64,000 nt of DNA from Sutterella faecalis (GTDB lineage: Bacteria; Pseudomonadota; Gammaproteobacteria; Burkholderiales; Burkholderiaceae_F): assembly GCF_006337085.1 (NCBI RefSeq), contig NZ_CP040882.1, forward strand, positions 310,001-374,000, given 5' to 3'. The notes under the pieces were generated by a model. That model was not told the origin of the DNA, ran no database searches, and saw only the letters and a list, made by a program, of their open reading frames with translations. Of the stretch, positions 15,877-24,223 are shown piece by piece (position 1 is the stretch's first letter; each line of letters opens with the position of its first letter). The position numbers and the translations under genes were made by a program.

Positions 15877-17693
15877 CCGTCCGCATTCCAGTCGCTTCCC
15901 TGAAGGACGTGAGAAAGTTCTACCGCACTTCGGACGGGAAGACAGTTGAAGCCCTGAAGGGCATCACCTTCGAAGCTGCGCCCGAAGAACGCCTCACGGC
16001 GCTGATTGGTCCGGACGGTGCGGGGAAGTCGACGCTGCTGAAGCTCCTCTGCGGACTTGAAGCCGCAGACGCTGGAATGGTGCGGTCGCTTGGGAGCTCC
16101 CCGGATCCCGACGACCCGGAGCTTCTTAAACGCATTGCCTACATGCCGCAGTCGCTCGGCCTCTATCGGGAATTGAGCTGCCGCGAAAACATGGAGCTTC
16201 AGGCAGAGCTCCGCGGGATTCCAGCGGCGGAAGCGGGCGAGAAAATCCGCGAACTCCTCGTCCTCACGGGGCTCGGCCCCTTCATGGAGCGTCCGGCGGG
16301 GAAGCTTTCGGGCGGCATGAAGCAGAAGCTCGCGCTCGCGGCAGCGCTTCTCGCTTCGCCCGACCTTCTGCTTCTTGACGAACCGACGGTAGGGGTCGAC
16401 CCCTTGTCGCGGCGCGAGCTCTGGAATGTTCTGAAGGAACGCCGGAAGGCCCGCGACATGGCAGTCGTCTTTTCAACCGCTTATCTCGAGGAGGCGGAAG
16501 CGGCGGACAATGTGATTCTCCTCGAGGAAGGCGAGATCATTGCGCGAGGGAGCCCGCAGAGTCTCATGGAAGCGGCCTGCGGAAGAACCTTTACCTATGC
16601 GCTTGACGGGCTCGAACCAGAGGAGAGCGAGCGCATCAAGCGGCGCTTCATGCTGACGGCCTCAGCTTCGGACGCGTCCTCTCCCTGGCTTGATGCCGTC
16701 CCGCGGGAAGGACGGATGGATTTGCTCCTCATTCCGGGGAGAACGCCGGAGCTCCCGGACGACATTGACCGGGGAAGACTCTCGCCGCGGCCGCCCCGGC
16801 TCAAGGATGCGTACGCGCTTCTGACCTTCAAGGATGAGCCCGGCGCGGATTCGACTCTTGCATCCATGGAGGCACGTCCGATGAAGGTGGGCGGAGGGAC
16901 CGCTCATGGGAAGGGGACGGAAAAGCCGCTCGTCATCGCACGAGGCATCCGCCGGGTATTCGGGAATTTCGTGGCGGTTGACGACACGACGTTCGACGTC
17001 AAGCCGGGTGAAATCTTCGGCATTCTCGGCCCCAACGGCGCGGGAAAGACCACGACCTTCAGAATGCTCGCGAGCCTGCTCCCGGCCTCGGACGGCGAAA
17101 TCGAAATTGCGGGCGCGAATCTGAAGTCCTCAAAGTCCCTGGCGCGGTCGCTCGTCGGATACGTCGCGCAGAAGTTTTCGCTCTACGCGAAGCTCTCCGT
17201 GCGCGAGAACCTGCGCTTTTTCGGAAGAAGCTTCGGGCTGTCGGGCGAGGCGCTCAAAGTCCGAATTGATGATCTTCTTCGGGAGTTCAGGCTCGCGGAG
17301 AAAGCGGATTTTCAGGCGGGGTCACTCTCGCTCGGGGCTCAGAAAGACCTTTCCATCGCCTGCGGCTTCATCCACAACCCGAAAATCATCTTTCTGGACG
17401 AGGCAACGTCCGGAGCCGACATTGCTCAGCGGCGCGCCCTCTGGCGCAGGATTGTGCGCTTTGCAGCGAGGGGCGCAGCGGTCGTCGTCACGACCCACTT
17501 CATGGAAGAGGCCGAATACTGCGACCGTTTTCTCATTCAGGACGCGGGGAAGATCATTGCGATTGGAACCCCCGCTGAAATCCGGGAAGCTGCTTTCGGA
17601 AATGAGAAGGCTGAAAGCGCATCGATCGAGTCTGCCTTTATTGAGATCGTGGAGAGAAAGCGCCTTGAACGGGAAAAGGGAGGGAGAGAATGA
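15873..17693 (+). CDS. ybhF: Double-ATPase subunit of ABC exporter (YbhF-like)
   Basis: A 606-residue protein with two complete ABC cassettes. First: Walker A GPDGAGKSTLL, signature LSGGMKQKLALA, Walker B LLLLDEPTVGVDP. Second: GPNGAGKTTTF, signature LSLGAQKDLSIA, Walker B IIFLDEATSGAD followed by the switch His in VTTHFMEEAEYCD. The cassettes are joined by a linker of roughly 90 residues (about residues 240-345). It powers the two permeases encoded next, overlapping the first by 4 bases. Length and arrangement match YbhF. Confidence 0.88.
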   Translation: MTVRIPVASLKDVRKFYRTSDGKTVEALKGITFEAAPEERLTALIGPDGAGKSTLLKLLCGLEAADAGMVRSLGSSPDPDDPELLKRIAYMPQSLGLYRELSCRENMELQAELRGIPAAEAGEKIRELLVLTGLGPFMERPAGKLSGGMKQKLALAAALLASPDLLLLDEPTVGVDPLSRRELWNVLKERRKARDMAVVFSTAYLEEAEAADNVILLEEGEIIARGSPQSLMEAACGRTFTYALDGLEPEESERIKRRFMLTASASDASSPWLDAVPREGRMDLLLIPGRTPELPDDIDRGRLSPRPPRLKDAYALLTFKDEPGADSTLASMEARPMKVGGGTAHGKGTEKPLVIARGIRRVFGNFVAVDDTTFDVKPGEIFGILGPNGAGKTTTFRMLASLLPASDGEIEIAGANLKSSKSLARSLVGYVAQKFSLYAKLSVRENLRFFGRSFGLSGEALKVRIDDLLREFRLAEKADFQAGSLSLGAQKDLSIACGFIHNPKIIFLDEATSGADIAQRRALWRRIVRFAARGAAVVVTTHFMEEAEYCDRFLIQDAGKIIAIGTPAEIREAAFGNEKAESASIESAFIEIVERKRLEREKGGRE

Positions 17694-18868
17694 GCGAACT
17701 TCATGGACTTCTGCGTTTTGAGTTTCGACGCTTTACGGCGCTTCTCGTCAAGGAGTTGCGGCTCATTCTTCGGGATCCTTCATACCTCGTCATCGGACTC
17801 GGGCTCCCGCTTCTGATGCTCTTTCTCTACGGCTTCGGGATCTCGATGGATATCCGCAACGTCCCCGCAGACATCGTGCTCGAGGAACATACGCCGGCGG
17901 CCCTTGCCGTGGCAAGGCGCTTTGAGGCGAACGCCTATCTCTTGGGGATGCGAAGCGAATCGCCCGAAAAAACAGAGGAAAGATTCTCGAAGCGCGAAAC
18001 GGAAGCGATCATCCGGATCGAGCCCGGATTTGCGAAGCGCGTTGAAAAGGGAGACGCGGCGCTCGGCCTCACGCTTTACGGCGTCGACAGCAACACGGCT
18101 CAGATGGTTCGGTCCTATGCAGAGGGCGTTCTCGGCACGGCGCTCTCTGACCCGCGGCTCGCGAGCCCGCTGAAGGAAAGTTCTGCTGCGGGGACGCCCC
18201 TCAAGCTCACGAGCCGGCTCTGGTTTAATGAGGCGGCAAATTCCACCTGGTATCTCGTTCCCGGGATTCTCATCATCGTGACTTCCGTTTCCGCCTCCTT
18301 CCTCGGGAGCCTTGTGATCGCGCGCGAATGCGAGCGCGGGACGCTTCATGCGCTCTTTGCCACGCCCGCCTCGTCGCTCGAAATTCTTCTCTCGAAACTC
18401 ATCCCCTGCGCCGGCATTGCGCTTCTCGGATTCTTTCTCTGCCTCTTCATGGCGATCGGCCTCTTTGAGGTGCCGCTCCGGGGAAGCATCTTCTGGCTCC
18501 TTGCGACGGCGCTCCTCTATTCAACCGCGGCGGCAGCGCTCGGGCTCTTCATTTCCGCAAAGGTGAAGAGCCAGTTCCTCGCTACTGAAATCTCGATTAT
18601 GGCGAGCTTTCTTCCGACCATGATGCTTTCGGGCTTTCTCTTCGACCTGAGGAGCGTCCCCGTGTGGATCGAATGGATCGGGCGGCTCTTCCCGCCGTCC
18701 TATGCGCTCCAGTCCCTCAAGATCTGCTTCCTCTCGGGCGGGAATGAATCCGAGCTCGCGATGAATGCGCTCGTGGTTGCGCTCTCGGCAGTCCTTTTCC
18801 TGATGCTTACGCTGAGGCTCCTCGGGAAGCGCCCGGCGAAGGTTGAACTGAAGGAGGCCGCATCGTGA
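17690..18868 (+). CDS. ybhS: ABC-2 exporter permease (YbhS-like)
   Basis: A 392-residue ABC-2 family permease: one N-terminal transmembrane helix (LVIGLGLPLLMLFLYGFGIS), a periplasmic domain of about 150 residues, then five hydrophobic segments from about residue 185. The SLVIARECERGTLHALFATPASS stretch is the coupling helix motif of this family. Overlaps by 4 bases at both ends with neighbouring genes, so translation is probably coupled. Confidence 0.85.
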   Translation: MSELHGLLRFEFRRFTALLVKELRLILRDPSYLVIGLGLPLLMLFLYGFGISMDIRNVPADIVLEEHTPAALAVARRFEANAYLLGMRSESPEKTEERFSKRETEAIIRIEPGFAKRVEKGDAALGLTLYGVDSNTAQMVRSYAEGVLGTALSDPRLASPLKESSAAGTPLKLTSRLWFNEAANSTWYLVPGILIIVTSVSASFLGSLVIARECERGTLHALFATPASSLEILLSKLIPCAGIALLGFFLCLFMAIGLFEVPLRGSIFWLLATALLYSTAAAALGLFISAKVKSQFLATEISIMASFLPTMMLSGFLFDLRSVPVWIEWIGRLFPPSYALQSLKICFLSGGNESELAMNALVVALSAVLFLMLTLRLLGKRPAKVELKEAAS

Positions 18869-19980
18869 GCGTTCTTCAAAATGCGATTGCACGCCTCAGG
18901 GCATCCCTCAACCGAATTGCGGCGCTCGTGGAAAAGGAGCTCATTGCGACGCTTCGCGACAAAGGCGCTCGAATCGTGCTCATTGTCCCGGTGATCCTCC
19001 AGTCGGTGATTTTCGGCTACGGCGCATCCTTCAACCTTGACCGCGTGCCCTGGGTGCTTCTTAATGAGTCCGGAGGAAGTCTTGCGGCGGAGTTTGTGAG
19101 GCGGATTGACCGCGCACCCGGGTTCGAGCTTGAGGTCGTTGCCCGTTCGCAAACTGAGTTCACAGGAGCGGTCGACAATTCCAGAGCGCTTCTCGGCATC
19201 TGGATCCCGAGGGATTTCTCGAAGACCGGTGAAGCCTATGTGGCGCTCGACGCCAGAAACTCGACGACGGCCGGGATCGCCGCAGGCTACGTGGCCTCAA
19301 TTGCCTCCCGGCTCAATCATGATAAGGGCGCGGCGCAGGCGGTCACGATTCTCGATCGGCAGCGGTTCAATGAAAACGGCATTACGCGCTACGCCATCAT
19401 GCCGGCGCTGATTCTCGCGCTTTCGCTCATTCAGGTGCTGCTTCTCGCCGGCCTTACCGTTGCACGCGAGCGCGAGGACGGAACGTTCGACATGATGCTG
19501 ATGACGCCGGCCTCTTCGGTAGAGATACTGATCGGCAAAGCTGTCGTTCCGACCATCATTGCGTGCCTGCAGGCTTTTCTGATATTCCTCGTCGGCGTTT
19601 TCTGGTTTGAGCTTCCCTTTGCCGGGTCTCCCCTCGCACTGGGTCTCCTGGTCTTCGGCTTTGCACTCTCCTTTGTGGGACTTGGGCTCGCGATCTCCGC
19701 GGTTGCCGATACCATTCAACAGGCAATAGTCATAGTGATCTTCGTCATGATGCCGACCATCATCTTTTCCGGGCTCTTCACGTCGGTGCTTGCCATGCCG
19801 CAATGGATGCAGGTGCTTTCGAACCTCAATCCTCTGCGAAGCGCCATCATTGGGCTCCGGATGATCTATTTCGAAGGCGCAAGCCTCATGGAAACGGTCG
19901 AGTTCTTCTGGCCGGCTGCCCTGGCAGCGCTCATATCGCTCGCGCTCGCGGCGCGGCTCTTCCGGAATAAGATTCAATAG
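18865..19980 (+). CDS. ybhR: ABC-2 exporter permease (YbhR-like)
   Basis: Second permease, 371 residues, with the same layout as the preceding gene: an N-terminal helix (IVLIVPVILQSVIFGYGASF), a periplasmic domain and five C-terminal helices starting at ALILALSLIQVLLLAGLTVA, with the coupling motif EREDGTFDMMLMTPASS. The pair likely forms a heterodimeric pore. It is followed by the TetR gene after 20 bases. Confidence 0.85.
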   Translation: MSVLQNAIARLRASLNRIAALVEKELIATLRDKGARIVLIVPVILQSVIFGYGASFNLDRVPWVLLNESGGSLAAEFVRRIDRAPGFELEVVARSQTEFTGAVDNSRALLGIWIPRDFSKTGEAYVALDARNSTTAGIAAGYVASIASRLNHDKGAAQAVTILDRQRFNENGITRYAIMPALILALSLIQVLLLAGLTVAREREDGTFDMMLMTPASSVEILIGKAVVPTIIACLQAFLIFLVGVFWFELPFAGSPLALGLLVFGFALSFVGLGLAISAVADTIQQAIVIVIFVMMPTIIFSGLFTSVLAMPQWMQVLSNLNPLRSAIIGLRMIYFEGASLMETVEFFWPAALAALISLALAARLFRNKIQ

Positions 19981-20000
19981 ACGAAGAGGCAGGGATTCTG

Positions 20001-20657
20001 ATGAGAACACAGACTGAAGAGAAAAGACGCGCAATTCTCGATGCAACGCTCGAGGAATTCGAGGCAAGAGGATTTGCCGCGGCGCGAATTGAGGACATTG
20101 CGAAGAAAGCGGGCGTCGCCAAAGGCACGGTGTACAACTACTTTGAAAGCAAGGAAGCGCTCCTCATGGGGCTTGCTGAAGACCTGGGGAACCTCATTCA
20201 CGAAAATCTCGGCCGCGCAATGAAGGACTCAGCTCCGATGAGTACGCGGCAGCGGATCGAAGAAGTGTTCGAGCCCATCATCCGGGAAAACGGACGAGGC
20301 CGCATGTCTCGCGTTCTCCGTGTGATCTGGTCGGAAGGCCTCCATCGACCACAGCTGACGCGCCCCTTCTTTGAAAAGTTCCTCCTTCCCGCATTTGGTG
20401 AAGAAGGCTTTTTTACGCGTATGACCGAAAAGAAGGATTTTCCCGTCATCATCCGCGAGTATCCCTTTTTAATCGCAGCGCCTCTCATCCAGGGCGTCCT
20501 GTGGCAGACGCTTCTCGGCGATTCGAAGCCTCTCGAATTCCGCCGGGTCTTCAAGGCCTATCTGGATCTGATATTCGGCGAGGAAGATTCTCAGTCAGAA
20601 AGAAAAGAGCAAGAATTGAAGATTAGGCGTCATAAGGAGAAATCGAGTCTTTCCTAG
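20001..20657 (+). CDS. TetR-family regulator of the exporter operon (CecR-like)
   Basis: A 218-residue repressor. N-terminal helix-turn-helix with AARIEDIAKKAGVAKGTVYN YFESKEALL spacing typical of TetR, and a C-terminal ligand domain of the type found in E. coli CecR (YbiH), which controls ybhGFSR. It is the last gene of the exporter operon and probably binds the palindrome at 14844. The region from about codon 25 to the end was copied as part of the tandem duplication that follows. Confidence 0.85.
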   Translation: MRTQTEEKRRAILDATLEEFEARGFAAARIEDIAKKAGVAKGTVYNYFESKEALLMGLAEDLGNLIHENLGRAMKDSAPMSTRQRIEEVFEPIIRENGRGRMSRVLRVIWSEGLHRPQLTRPFFEKFLLPAFGEEGFFTRMTEKKDFPVIIREYPFLIAAPLIQGVLWQTLLGDSKPLEFRRVFKAYLDLIFGEEDSQSERKEQELKIRRHKEKSSLS

Positions 20658-20737
20658 ACTTTCCTCTGATGGTTGAACTTAGGGCGGCGGAGAACCTTTC
20701 AGCCTCTAGCCGCCATAGAAATATCTCAGAGGAAAAA

Positions 20738-21724
20738 ATGCAGACACGCACGCTTGGCGCTGCCGCTCTCAAAGTCTCCGCTCTCGGCCTCGGCTGCATG
20801 GGCATGACGCTTGGCTACGGACCCGCCAAACCGAAGGAGGAGATGAAGAGCCTCATTCATGAGGCTTTCGACCTTGGGGTCACATTCTTCGACACGGCCG
20901 AATGCTACGGGCCTTTTGAAAACGAAATTCTCGTAGGGGAAGCGCTCCAGGGCTTCCGCGACAAGGTCGTTCTGGCGACAAAATGCGGAATCCAAATTAA
21001 CGACAGGGGTGAGGAGCAGTTCGATGCCCGCCCGGAAACCATTCGACGTTCGCTTGAAGGATCATTGACGCGATTGAAGACTGATGTAATCGATCTTTAC
21101 TTCCTTCATCGCGTTGACCCGAAGGTTCCTGTGGAGAAGGTCGCGGAAGTGATGGGCGACTTCATTCGCGAGGGTAAGATCCGAGGCTGGGGCCTTTCCG
21201 AAGCAGGCCCCAAGACCATTGCCCGAGCTCAGGCCGTAACAAAGCTCACGGCGCTCCAGAGCGAATATTCCATGATGTACCGTGCGCCGGAAGAGAAGAT
21301 CCTGCCGCTGCTCAAGGCAGAAAACATCGGCTTTGTGCCTTTTAGTCCGCTTGCGAATGGATTCCTCACTGGCGCAATCAAGGCAGAGGCAAAATTCGGT
21401 GAAGACGATTTTCGACACATTATTCCGAGGCTTCAGGGTGAAAATCTTCATGCCAATATGAGACTTGTCGCAGCGGTTCAGGAGCTCGCACGCGCGAAGA
21501 ATGCAACTCCCGCTCAAATCGCACTCGCCTGGGTGCTCGCCCAGGGCGACTTCATTGCACCGATCCCCGGGACGACAAGGCTTGACCGTCTCAAGGAAAA
21601 TCTGGGAGCACTGCGCGTGGAATTCAGCGCGGACGAACTCGCGCACATTCGCGAGCTTCTTGACGCTATGCCGGTGGCTGGCGAAAGATTTCCTGAGCAA
21701 CTTGAGGAGCAGGTTGCAGAATAG
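20738..21724 (+). CDS. Aldo/keto reductase, copy 1
   Basis: A 328-residue NADPH-dependent oxidoreductase of the aldo/keto reductase superfamily (AKR13/YakC-like). The catalytic tetrad is intact: Asp in FFDTAE, Tyr in AECYGPFENE, Lys in LATKCG and His in LYFLHRVD. The C-terminal IPGTTRLDRLKENLGAL segment fits the NADP-binding loop. I chose the ATG at 20738, after GAGGAAAAA, because copy 2 starts at the same place; an in-frame ATG at 20669 is upstream. It lies 80 bases after the TetR gene and may be part of its regulon. The substrate is unknown. Confidence 0.85.
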   Translation: MQTRTLGAAALKVSALGLGCMGMTLGYGPAKPKEEMKSLIHEAFDLGVTFFDTAECYGPFENEILVGEALQGFRDKVVLATKCGIQINDRGEEQFDARPETIRRSLEGSLTRLKTDVIDLYFLHRVDPKVPVEKVAEVMGDFIREGKIRGWGLSEAGPKTIARAQAVTKLTALQSEYSMMYRAPEEKILPLLKAENIGFVPFSPLANGFLTGAIKAEAKFGEDDFRHIIPRLQGENLHANMRLVAAVQELARAKNATPAQIALAWVLAQGDFIAPIPGTTRLDRLKENLGALRVEFSADELAHIRELLDAMPVAGERFPEQLEEQVAE

Positions 21725-21739
21725 ACAATAGATTCTGCT

Positions 21740-21915
21740 TTCGTGAACAACTCCCGGATGATTGGAACGGGTTGTCCGGGAGATGAACATGGGCGCTGCC
21801 GGGAGAAGCCGGCAGCTTTTGAATTCAAGTTTGCATGAGCTTGCGGCACATCGGGCACCAGGATTGGGGATCGGGCACGTGGCGGATGTATCGGGTGCAC
21901 CGACATTACGCGACA
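21740..21915 (+). repeat. Repeat downstream of aldo/keto reductase copy 1
   Basis: About 175 bases that recur, with scattered changes, at 23475-23655. It begins with a hairpin (CTCCCGGA 21751 / TCCGGGAG 21775) and contains GGAGATGAACATGGGCGCTG, which is identical in the second copy. It leads straight into the truncated TetR copy and marks a junction of the tandem duplication. Confidence 0.6.
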
Positions 21916-22386
21916 AGGTTTGCCGCTGCGCGAATAGAGGATATTGCGCAGAAAGCGGGCGTCGCCCAAGGCACGGTGTACAACTGCCTTGAAAGCAAGG
22001 AAGCGCTTCTCATGGGACTCGCAGAAGAATTGGTGAACCTCATTCACGGAAAACTCGGTTGCGCAATGAAGGACTCAGCCCGGATGAATACGCGGCGGCG
22101 CATCGAAGAAGTGTTCGAGCCCATCATTCGGGAAAACGGACGCGGGCGCATGTCTGAAAAGAAGGATTTCCCCGTCATCATCCGCGAAGATCCGTTTTTG
22201 ATCGCAGCGCCTCTCATCCAGGGCGTCCTGTGGCAGATGCTGCCCGGCGATTCGAAGCCTCTCGAATTCCGCCGGGTCTTCAAGGCCTATCTGGATCTGA
22301 TATTCGGCGAGGAAGATTCACAGTCAGAAAGAAAAGAGCAAGAATCGAATATTCGGCGTCAAAAGGATAAATCGAGTCTTACCTAG
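21910..22386 (+). pseudogene. Truncated TetR duplicate
   Basis: Nearly the same as the TetR at 20001 from its codon ~25 onward (AARIEDIAQKAGVAQGTVYN), but the first ~25 codons are replaced by the repeat sequence, removing the start of the DNA-binding domain. An internal in-frame deletion of 39 codons (117 bases) removes part of the ligand domain after GRGRMS. The frame otherwise stays open and an ATG at 21835 could start a fused product, but a working repressor is unlikely. Confidence 0.7.
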
Positions 22387-22469
22387 ACTTTCCTCTGATG
22401 GCTGAACTTAGGGCGGTGGAGATCTTTTCTTTCTCCAGCCGCCCTCGAATTTCATGAGGAAAGAAAGGA

Positions 22470-23456
22470 ATGCAGACACGCACGCTGGGCGCTGCCGCCC
22501 TTAAAGTCTCCGCTCTCGGCCTCGGCTGCATGGGCATGTCCCACGGCTACGGGCCGGCAAAGCCGAAGGAAGTAATGAAGAACCTCATCCATGAGGCGTT
22601 CGATCTTGGGGTGACATTCTTCGACACGGCCGAATGCCACGGACCTTTTGAAAATGAACATCTCTTGGGCGAAGCGCTCGAAGGAATCCGAGACAAGGTC
22701 GTGCTCGCGACGAAATGCGGCATTCATATTGACGAAAGTGGCCGGCAGCTCCTGGACGCCCGGCCGGAAACGATCAGAAAGTCGCTCGAAGGATCTTTAA
22801 AGCGCCTGAGAACCGACGTGATCGACCTCTACTATCTCCACCGCGTGGATCCGAAGGTCCCGGTTGAGGAGGTCGCTCAAGTGATGGGCGAATTCATCCG
22901 GGAAGGCAAGATCCGCGGCTGGGGCCTCTCCGAAGCCGGCCCGAAGACCATTGCCCGCGCTCAGGCCGTGACGAAATTGACGGCGCTCCAGAGCGAATAT
23001 TCCATGATGTTCCGCGATCCGGAAGCGAGGATTCTGCCGCTTCTCAAGGCAGAAAACATTGGCTTCGTGCCTTTCAGCCCGCTCGGCAAAGGCTTCCTCA
23101 CGGGCGCGATCACTGCCAACGCGAAATTCGGGAGCGACGATTTCCGTCACGTCATCCCGAGGCTTCAGGGCGAGAATCTTCAGGCCAACATGAGACTGGT
23201 CGCGGCGGTTCAGGAGCTCGCACGCGCGAAAAATGCAACTCCCGCTCAAATCGCACTCGCCTGGGTGCTCGCTCAGGGCGACTTCATTGCACCGATCCCC
23301 GGGACGACGAGGCTTGACCGCCTCAAGGAAAATCTGGGTGCGCTGCGCGTGGAATTCAGCGCCGATGAACTCGCGCACATCCGCGAGCTCCTTGACGCCA
23401 TGCCGGTGGAGGGAGACCGGTATCCGGCCGAGCTCGCAAAGCGGGTGGCGGAATAA
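22470..23456 (+). CDS. Aldo/keto reductase, copy 2, catalytic Tyr replaced
   Basis: A 328-residue paralogue of the gene at 20738, nearly identical in sequence. The tetrad Asp (FFDTAE), Lys (LATKCG) and His (LYYLHRVD) are kept, but the catalytic Tyr is His (AECHGPFENE; codon CAC for TAC). In this superfamily the Tyr donates the proton, so reductase activity may be lost or altered. RBS GAGGAAAGAAAGGA precedes the ATG. It follows the broken TetR copy in the same layout as copy 1. Confidence 0.82.
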   Translation: MQTRTLGAAALKVSALGLGCMGMSHGYGPAKPKEVMKNLIHEAFDLGVTFFDTAECHGPFENEHLLGEALEGIRDKVVLATKCGIHIDESGRQLLDARPETIRKSLEGSLKRLRTDVIDLYYLHRVDPKVPVEEVAQVMGEFIREGKIRGWGLSEAGPKTIARAQAVTKLTALQSEYSMMFRDPEARILPLLKAENIGFVPFSPLGKGFLTGAITANAKFGSDDFRHVIPRLQGENLQANMRLVAAVQELARAKNATPAQIALAWVLAQGDFIAPIPGTTRLDRLKENLGALRVEFSADELAHIRELLDAMPVEGDRYPAELAKRVAE

Positions 23457-23474
23457 GGCGGAATCTTCAGAACC

Positions 23475-23655
23475 GGTGAAAAATCTCCCGGGCGATCGAA
23501 CTGGTCTCTCCGGGAGATGAACATGGGCGCTGCCGGTGGATAAGCCGGCAGCTTTGAATTCAAGTTCGCATGGGCTTGCTGACCTGGCACCCGGATTTGA
23601 GATCGGGTTACCTGGCGGATGTATCGGGTGCATCGACATGACGCAACAAGGCCAA
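23475..23655 (+). repeat. Second copy of the repeat, after aldo/keto reductase copy 2
   Basis: Matches 21740-21915, including the hairpin CTCCCGG / CCGGGAG and the GATGTATCGGGTGCA segment. Homology stops near 23650, where a third TetR copy would otherwise begin, so this is the right end of the duplicated block. Confidence 0.6.
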
Positions 23656-24223
23656 GGCGAGAAGTGAAGAGAAAACCGCTGCGTTCTTAATCCGAGAAGG
23701 TTCAATGAGAAGTCCAACGGCATTGTGAAGGGAGCGGGGCAAGTAAGGCTGGGTGTTGGCATTTCCGGCGAGCCTATCTGACGGAAATACTGAGTTTGGA
23801 GGCTCTGCGCAGGGTCCTGGTCTTCAAAGCAGGAAACTCGACGTACGAAGTCATGCAGAGACATGTATTTCGGTATCAAGAATCTCTGTCTGTCGGATAT
23901 GACAGAGGTGTTATAGGCCTTTTAAATTCAGGCAATAGATAATATTAAAGCGACTTATTGAAGAATTTACCCTTCTGTATTCATTGATGTTTACTTGGTA
24001 AACCAATGGAAGGTATTTTCCGACGCTTTAACGGTACTGGTGATAACCCAAATAAAAGTTATTGTATACATCGAAAACGATTCTCATTCACTTATAAGAG
24101 AAAACATTCATCTGCTTATTGGAGGCGCAATAAATATTGCAGTCTCTACGATCATAAGCAAAAATGTGCTTTATGAACGACAGGTGGAGAGGTCTGTCGC
24201 ACAGTAAAAGCTAGGGTTTTACC
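23656..24223. other. Intergenic region before autotransporter 1
   Basis: No credible gene; the 70-codon frame at 23995 has atypical composition and no clear ribosome site. DNA becomes AT-rich from about 23930. A Fur-box-like stretch lies at 24073-24091 (GAAAACGATTCTCATTCAC, 13 of 19 positions by eye), which could make the downstream gene iron-responsive; this is weak evidence. Confidence 0.35.

Noticed and set aside
23995..24207. 70-codon frame upstream of autotransporter 1
   Set aside because: No ribosome site and no family; the AT-rich intergenic DNA explains it.
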